This document shows, piece after piece, positions 63,511-64,000 of a DNA stretch of 64,000 bases. A program made the translations under genes and the position numbers. Every line of letters starts with the position of its first letter. Position 1 is the stretch's first letter. Source of the DNA: Arctopsyche grandis (lineage: Eukaryota; Arthropoda; Insecta; Trichoptera; Hydropsychidae); NCBI RefSeq assembly GCF_051622035.1, contig NC_135359.1, positions 28,301,501-28,365,500 on the forward strand. Reading direction: 5' to 3'. The notes under the pieces were generated by a model that saw only the letters and a list, made by a program, of their open reading frames with translations, was not told the DNA's origin and did not search any database.

Positions 63511-63640
63511 TTTAGCTACCTAGCGTTCAAGTGTGTTCAAGTGCTTCTGGCAGACTAAAAACATGTCATAAATTATGTATTTATGTATACATACATATTT
63601 CTTCTCGATTTTTTAACTCTTTAAGTCTTAGGCCACGATC

Positions 63641-64000
63641 TGACGGCAAGAACTTTATTTAAATGAAAATCTTGGTGATATCTACGAAAGAAGTGTGCTG
63701 AGATTTGAAAAAGATAAGGTAGAAGTTTTAGAGTTTATTGTCAATTAAGAAGCAAGTTAAGTGTATAAAAAGTTTATCAGATACTTTTTGACAATTGTCA
63801 AAAATGTTTTCATTCAATAACTTGAAACATAATATTGAAAGAGACATCAAACTATTAAAAATTGATATAGCCAGTATAAATAGTAGCAACGACAGAAAAA
63901 AATGAATTACGGTGAGCTAACAAAAAAGGAAGTGACTTTAATAATACCAAAAAAAATCCAACAAACAAATAAAACTAAAGAGGAATGTAAAAAAATAATT
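63641..64000. other. Window end, no gene recognised
   Basis: Sequence beyond the duplicated unit. Short frames such as MNYGELTKKEVTLIIPKK near 63904 are visible but the window ends before anything can be identified. Confidence 0.4.

Larger units (their letters stand above)
58510..63640. repeat. 5.1-kb direct duplication, unit 2 (carries serpin E)
   Basis: Partner of 48930-53990. Homology ends on the right just after AAGTCTTA at about 63632, where the two units diverge, and on the left at the GGTATAAAATTTATAATTTC block near 58515. Unit 2 contains the extra element at about 58977-59967. Confidence 0.85.

Overview
This is eukaryotic nuclear DNA, almost certainly from an insect. The evidence is its AT-rich composition, the many (TA)n and (CATA)n microsatellites, genes split by short GT-AG introns, tRNA-headed SINEs, and non-LTR, hAT and LTR mobile elements. 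I cannot fix the order from sequence alone.

The only host genes I can support form a serpin cluster on the minus strand in the right two thirds of the window. Four copies have complete open frames with the same nine-exon layout: A (22820-24925), B (31475-33552), C (51799-53861) and E (61470-63510). Copy D (56255-56892) keeps only exons 6-8 and is a pseudogene. A lone last exon (47995-48242) has an in-frame stop, and a chimeric remnant lies at 42600-42765. Each intact copy predicts a secreted serpin of 432-437 residues with a normal inhibitory hinge, a reactive-centre loop that differs in every copy, and an unusual C-terminal extension of about 44-47 residues that ends in an Arg/Tyr-rich stretch. 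A and B form one subfamily. C, D, E and the lone exon form a second. C and E sit in a direct duplication of about 5.1 kb (48930-53990 and 58510-63640).

Layout. 1-20.1 kb: AT-rich non-coding sequence with SINEs, dispersed repeats and TA arrays, and no gene I can support. 20.2-22.6 kb: two non-LTR reverse transcriptase (RT) fragments in opposite orientation, with a TA array held inside a 66-bp inverted repeat. 22.8-25.5 kb: serpin A. 25.5-31.4 kb: repeats, a Jockey-like element split by a 1783-bp hAT element with an 8-bp target duplication, and a solo LTR. 31.4-34.5 kb: serpin B with a 0.4-kb TA array upstream of it. 35.3-38.5 kb: a decayed Jockey-type element on the minus strand. 38.6-43.1 kb: retroelement tails, a SINE and rearranged serpin-flank remnants. 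44.2-47.2 kb: an RTE-type retrotransposon with one uninterrupted 985-codon ORF. 48-63.6 kb: serpins C, D and E with their duplicated flanks, further interrupted by retroelement fragments, a second hAT element (1365 bp, 8-bp target duplication) and a roughly 1-kb SINE-like insertion.

Taken together, the cluster looks like a birth-and-death family of secreted protease inhibitors. The body is conserved, the bait loop is encoded mainly by a separate last exon, and mobile elements have broken or displaced some copies.
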